DNA from: Thermosulfurimonas sp. F29
Lineage (GTDB): Bacteria > Desulfobacterota > Thermodesulfobacteria > Thermodesulfobacteriales > Thermodesulfobacteriaceae
Assembly: GCF_019688735.1 (NCBI RefSeq)
Contig: NZ_JAIFYA010000002.1
Location: forward strand, 62,001 to 126,000
Direction of reading: 5' to 3'
DNA length: 64,000 bases
Both the position numbers and the translations under genes were made by a program. Position 1 is the first letter of the stretch; each line of letters begins with the position of its first letter. The notes below the pieces were generated by a model. That model was not told the origin of the DNA, searched no databases, and saw only the letters and a list, made by a program, of their open reading frames with translations. Positions 61,708 through 64,000 of the stretch are shown in pieces.

Positions 61708-62630
61708 GTGATCCTCCTGAGTTTGGCCACGAAAAACCCCACCGCCCCTATTTCATGGGCGTAAAATCTTCTGGCCTTTCGGAGATCGGGGTGGAAGGGA
61801 CGCCCTTCCCATTCGGTAAGCCCCGGGTGGGAGGGCAGGGGGGCCTCCCAGGAAAGCACCTCGGCCTGGCGTTTTCTCAACAGATAGTCCACCACGGCCT
61901 CGTTTTCTTCGGGATTAACGGTGCAGGTGGAGTAAACCAGGATTCCCCCCGGTTTGAGCACATCGTAGGCTCGCACGAGAAGCCCCTTCTGGATCCCCGA
62001 GAGGTTGGTGCGTCCCTCCTTTTGATAAAGGAGTTCGCCCTCGTAGCCCCTCCGGTAGCGCCCTTCACCCGAACAGGGCGCGTCCACCAGGACCTTGTCG
62101 AAGGCTACCTCCAGGGGGTACTGTTCGCCCCGGTAAACGGTGGTCACCACGCAGGCCACTCCCAGCCGTCTGAGGTTGGCCACCAGGGCGGTGATGCGGT
62201 CGAGACGCCGGTCGTTGGCCACGATCACGGCCCGATCCTCGGTAAGCTGGGCCATCTGGGTGGTCTTGCTTCCCGGGGCGGCGCAGAGATCCAGGATCAG
62301 TTCCCCCGGCCTGGGGTCCAGGGCGTAGACCGGAAGGGAACTGGAAAGCGTCATGGGATAGATGAGCCCCAGGTAATACTCCTCGGTGTTGCCCAGGGAG
62401 GCCTCCCGCGGTTCCACCCGGAAGAACCAGGGCACTGCCTCCACCGGCTCCGCCTCGAAACCCTGGCGCCGGAGCCCCCGGAGCACCGGTTCCGGGTCTC
62501 TGATCTTCAGGGTGTTTAAGCGAAAATAGAGGGGGAGCGGTTCAGAAAGGGAGGAGAGAAAACCCTCGTAATCCGGTATGATGTCCCGATAACGCTCGAA
62601 GTATTGATCCGCCGTCTCAAATCCGGCCAT
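61704..62630 (-). CDS. RsmB/NOP-family RNA cytosine-C5 methyltransferase
   Basis: 308 residues. SAM motif I lies in LILDLCAAPGSKTTQMAQL, the substrate-binding motif IV in VLVDAPCSGEGRYRRG (Cys that resolves the adduct) and motif VI in GILVYSTCTVNPEENEAVVD (catalytic Cys). Both catalytic Cys are present. The length matches the catalytic domain of the NOL1/NOP2/Sun family; the usual PUA-like tail is encoded by the next gene. The target (rRNA or tRNA) is unknown. Confidence 0.92.
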   Translation of the reverse strand: MAGFETADQYFERYRDIIPDYEGFLSSLSEPLPLYFRLNTLKIRDPEPVLRGLRRQGFEAEPVEAVPWFFRVEPREASLGNTEEYYLGLIYPMTLSSSLPVYALDPRPGELILDLCAAPGSKTTQMAQLTEDRAVIVANDRRLDRITALVANLRRLGVACVVTTVYRGEQYPLEVAFDKVLVDAPCSGEGRYRRGYEGELLYQKEGRTNLSGIQKGLLVRAYDVLKPGGILVYSTCTVNPEENEAVVDYLLRKRQAEVLSWEAPLPSHPGLTEWEGRPFHPDLRKARRFYAHEIGAVGFFVAKLRRIT

Positions 62631-63270
62631 TTCGCAGGATCCCGAAAAGCCTCTCGTGATTCTCCACGATGAGGTCCGCTTCCTTCAGGTGTTCCGGGGG
62701 AAGGGTGGTGGTGATGGCCACGCAGAGAAGACCGGCTCCTTTGGCGGCTCGAATTCCGGCCGGGGCGTTCTCCACGGCCAGGGCCTCCTCCCGGTTCATC
62801 CTCAGTCCGGAAAGTCCGGTTAGGTAGGGATCCGGATGGGGTTTCCGGCGGGATACCTGATCCCCGGTAACCACGAAGTCAAAGAAACCGAGAAACCCTC
62901 CGGGAAGCACCTCCTCGAGGATCTCCCGATGGGAACTGGTGACCAGGGCCAGGCGTCTGCCCTCCCGTTTCAGTTCCCGGAGGGCTTCCTCCACACCGGG
63001 AAAGGGTTTTACCCTTTTGCGGTACTTTTCGGTAAAGATCTTTTTCTGGAGGCGGAAGGCCTCCCGGAAAAACTCCGGCGTGGGGTTTACTCCCTGATCT
63101 TCGAAGAGCTTTCGGGCGGTATCGAGTTCGATGGCCCCCTCGTGGAGATAGATGGCCTCTTCGGGTACCTCGAGCCCCAGGGCCCGAAAGGCCTCCTGCC
63201 AGGCCTTCACATGCCAGGGCATACTGTCCAGCAATACCCCGTCGAGATCGAAAAGTACGCCCGGTTTCAT
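62617..63270 (-). CDS. HAD-superfamily hydrolase, phosphatase or beta-phosphoglucomutase-like
   Basis: 217 residues, subfamily IA. Motif I is GVLFDLDGVLLDSMPWHVKA with the nucleophile Asp, motif II ALVTSSHREI, motif III Lys in VSRRKPHPDPYLTGL and motif IV ALAVENAPAGIRAAKGAGL. VEDAxxG-type motif IV and RKPxPDPY are shared by beta-phosphoglucomutases and phosphoglycolate phosphatases; the substrate cannot be fixed from sequence. It overlaps the methyltransferase by 14 nt and DUF167 by 4 nt. Confidence 0.9.
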   Translation of the reverse strand: MKPGVLFDLDGVLLDSMPWHVKAWQEAFRALGLEVPEEAIYLHEGAIELDTARKLFEDQGVNPTPEFFREAFRLQKKIFTEKYRKRVKPFPGVEEALRELKREGRRLALVTSSHREILEEVLPGGFLGFFDFVVTGDQVSRRKPHPDPYLTGLSGLRMNREEALAVENAPAGIRAAKGAGLLCVAITTTLPPEHLKEADLIVENHERLFGILRNGRI

Positions 63271-63554
63271 AGAAGGGCCCTCCGCACCTCCTCCGGACTC
63301 TTTCCCGTGATGAGTATCCGTTTGTCCCGGGCCTTTTCCCCGGAAAGGATGGTAAGGTCTTTTTTACCGATCTTCAAGCGCTTAGCCAGAAATTCCAGGA
63401 GCACCCGGTTGGCCCGACCTTCCACCGGAGGAGCGGCCACCTTTATCTTCAGAGCTCCTCCGTGTACTCCGACGATTTCAGTCTTCCTGGCCTTCGGTTG
63501 AAGATGGACCGCGAGAATCGTTCCCCTGGGATGTTCCTTCACCACCTCTGACAC
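63267..63554 (-). CDS. DUF167/YggU-family protein
   Basis: 95 residues from GTG 63554 after GGAGGAGA. AVHLQPKARKTEIVGVHGGA, LKIKVAAPPVEGRANRVLLE and SGEKARDKRILI cover the entire small DUF167 alpha/beta fold. The function is unknown, though a position behind yggT-divIVA genes is common in many bacteria. The first 77 nt overlap the divIVA 3' end. Confidence 0.9.
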   Translation of the reverse strand: MSEVVKEHPRGTILAVHLQPKARKTEIVGVHGGALKIKVAAPPVEGRANRVLLEFLAKRLKIGKKDLTILSGEKARDKRILITGKSPEEVRRALL

Positions 63555-63963
63555 GGAGACTCTCCTCCAGATGTTCCAGATAGGATAAGAGAAGCGCCCG
63601 CAGATCCAGACGAAGTTTTTCCCGGAGTTTCCAGAGGCGCTCAATGTCTTCCTCTATGAGGCGGGCCTCCCTTTCCGCCTCCTCCACTATTTTTTTCGCC
63701 TCGGCCTCGGCCTGGGCCTTCACCGTTTCGGAAAATTCGTCCAGACGCCTGAGGGCCTCCCGGAAGGCCCGGGCCTCCTTCCTAAGCTCCTCAATCTCTC
63801 GATCCTTGCGGCTCAATTCGTCCTTCAACTGATGATTCTCCCGGATTACCTCTTTGAGAAAGTCCGCCACCTCCTCCAGAAAGGCCCGCACCGCTCCCCG
63901 GCTGTACCCGATGGGTACCACATTGAAACTCTTTTCCCGGACTTCTTTGGGGGTGAGCTTCAT
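63478..63963 (-). CDS. divIVA: DivIVA-family cell-pole/division protein
   Basis: 161 residues. The N-terminal DivIVA domain is LTPKEVREKSFNVVPIGYSR followed by GAVRAFLEEVADFLKEVIRE. A long coiled coil (about residues 35-135, ELSRKDREIEELRKEARAFR and beyond) and a polar tail complete it. DivIVA proteins sense membrane curvature and recruit division or envelope factors. It overlaps the yggT-like gene start-to-stop (ATGA) and DUF167 downstream. Confidence 0.9.
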   Translation of the reverse strand: MKLTPKEVREKSFNVVPIGYSRGAVRAFLEEVADFLKEVIRENHQLKDELSRKDREIEELRKEARAFREALRRLDEFSETVKAQAEAEAKKIVEEAEREARLIEEDIERLWKLREKLRLDLRALLLSYLEHLEESLRVRGGEGTSQGNDSRGPSSTEGQED

Positions 63964-64000
63964 CTCAACCTCATGGAAAGCTCATAGAGGGTGGGTACCA
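63960..64000 (-). CDS. YggT-family membrane protein, C-terminal end (partial)
   Basis: The last 13 codons of a gene entering from the right edge: VPTLYELSMRLR and a stop at 63960-63962 that overlaps the divIVA ATG. A short helix ending in Met-Arg-Leu-Arg immediately upstream of divIVA and DUF167 fits the end of YggT, but too little is present to be certain. Confidence 0.5.
   Translation of the reverse strand, partial: VPTLYELSMRLR

Overview
The window reads as a chromosome segment of a thermophilic, anaerobic, sulfur-cycling bacterium, most like the Thermodesulfobacteriota (Thermosulfurimonas / Thermodesulfatator relatives). This is an inference from the gene set: an archaeal-type PEP carboxylase, rubrerythrin, a small tetraheme c-type cytochrome, a two-gene SufC/SufB-type Fe-S scaffold, the rpsA-sppA-IHF order known from the former Deltaproteobacteria, and a PEP-CTERM protein. 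Coding is dense, G+C-rich and full of 1-20 nt gene overlaps.

Layout. 1-1030: the tail of a glycosyltransferase, then a vapBC-type toxin-antitoxin pair (toxin frameshifted) flanked by two copies of a 53-bp piece of that tail. 1032-6240: a leftward set copZ-copA-HDOD-PEP carboxylase and tRNA-Ala(GGC). 6296-9797: rubrerythrin, triosephosphate isomerase, two tiny membrane proteins, a CoA-binding protein, and ExbD plus a TonB/TolA-like protein. 9794-16436: a tightly overlapping seven-gene leftward operon (GT2, lipid flippase-like, MarC, histone-deacetylase-like, FetB-like permease, aminotransferase, PaaK-like ligase).

16712-34681: a roughly 17.9-kb genomic island beside tRNA-His(GTG), bounded by a 55-bp direct repeat with 50 identical positions. 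It carries a DISARM/Druantia-like anti-phage cluster: a DrmD-like SNF2 helicase, an N6-adenine methyltransferase that has lost its catalytic centre, a Ymh/HEPN-like protein, and a very large DEAD/DEAH-DUF1998 helicase with a C-terminal nuclease-like domain. Toxin-antitoxin modules sit inside the same transcription units, only a few bases from the defence genes. A G-rich heptanucleotide minisatellite occurs in three of the large genes. In the big helicase it breaks the reading frame in a way that a gain of one unit, or a loss of two, would repair. The right end of the island is a graveyard: AAA ATPase, Dam methylase, PIN toxin and integrase, all decayed.

34820-44711: a PEP-CTERM protein and a corrinoid uptake/salvage operon (TonB receptor, CobN, CbiZ, lipoprotein-membrane fusion) under a cobalamin riboswitch whose expression platform can be read as two mutually exclusive 12-bp stems. 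44818-51455: secG, a Cys-rich MerR regulator, the cytochrome, tatC-tatB-alr (alr has no ATG/GTG/TTG start and very probably uses ATT), sufC-sufB and hisC. 51452-58675: cmk, rpsA, sppA, a rare IHF/HU-Ppx/GppA fusion, guaB and pilC. 58672-64000: a leftward set of dnaJ, resB-tatA, a split RsmF-like RNA methyltransferase, a HAD phosphatase, DUF167, divIVA and the end of a yggT-like gene.

The strongest candidates for undescribed biology are the possibly phase-variable helicase with its embedded toxin modules, the IHF-Ppx fusion, the ATT-initiated alr, and the lipoprotein-transporter fusion of the B12 operon.
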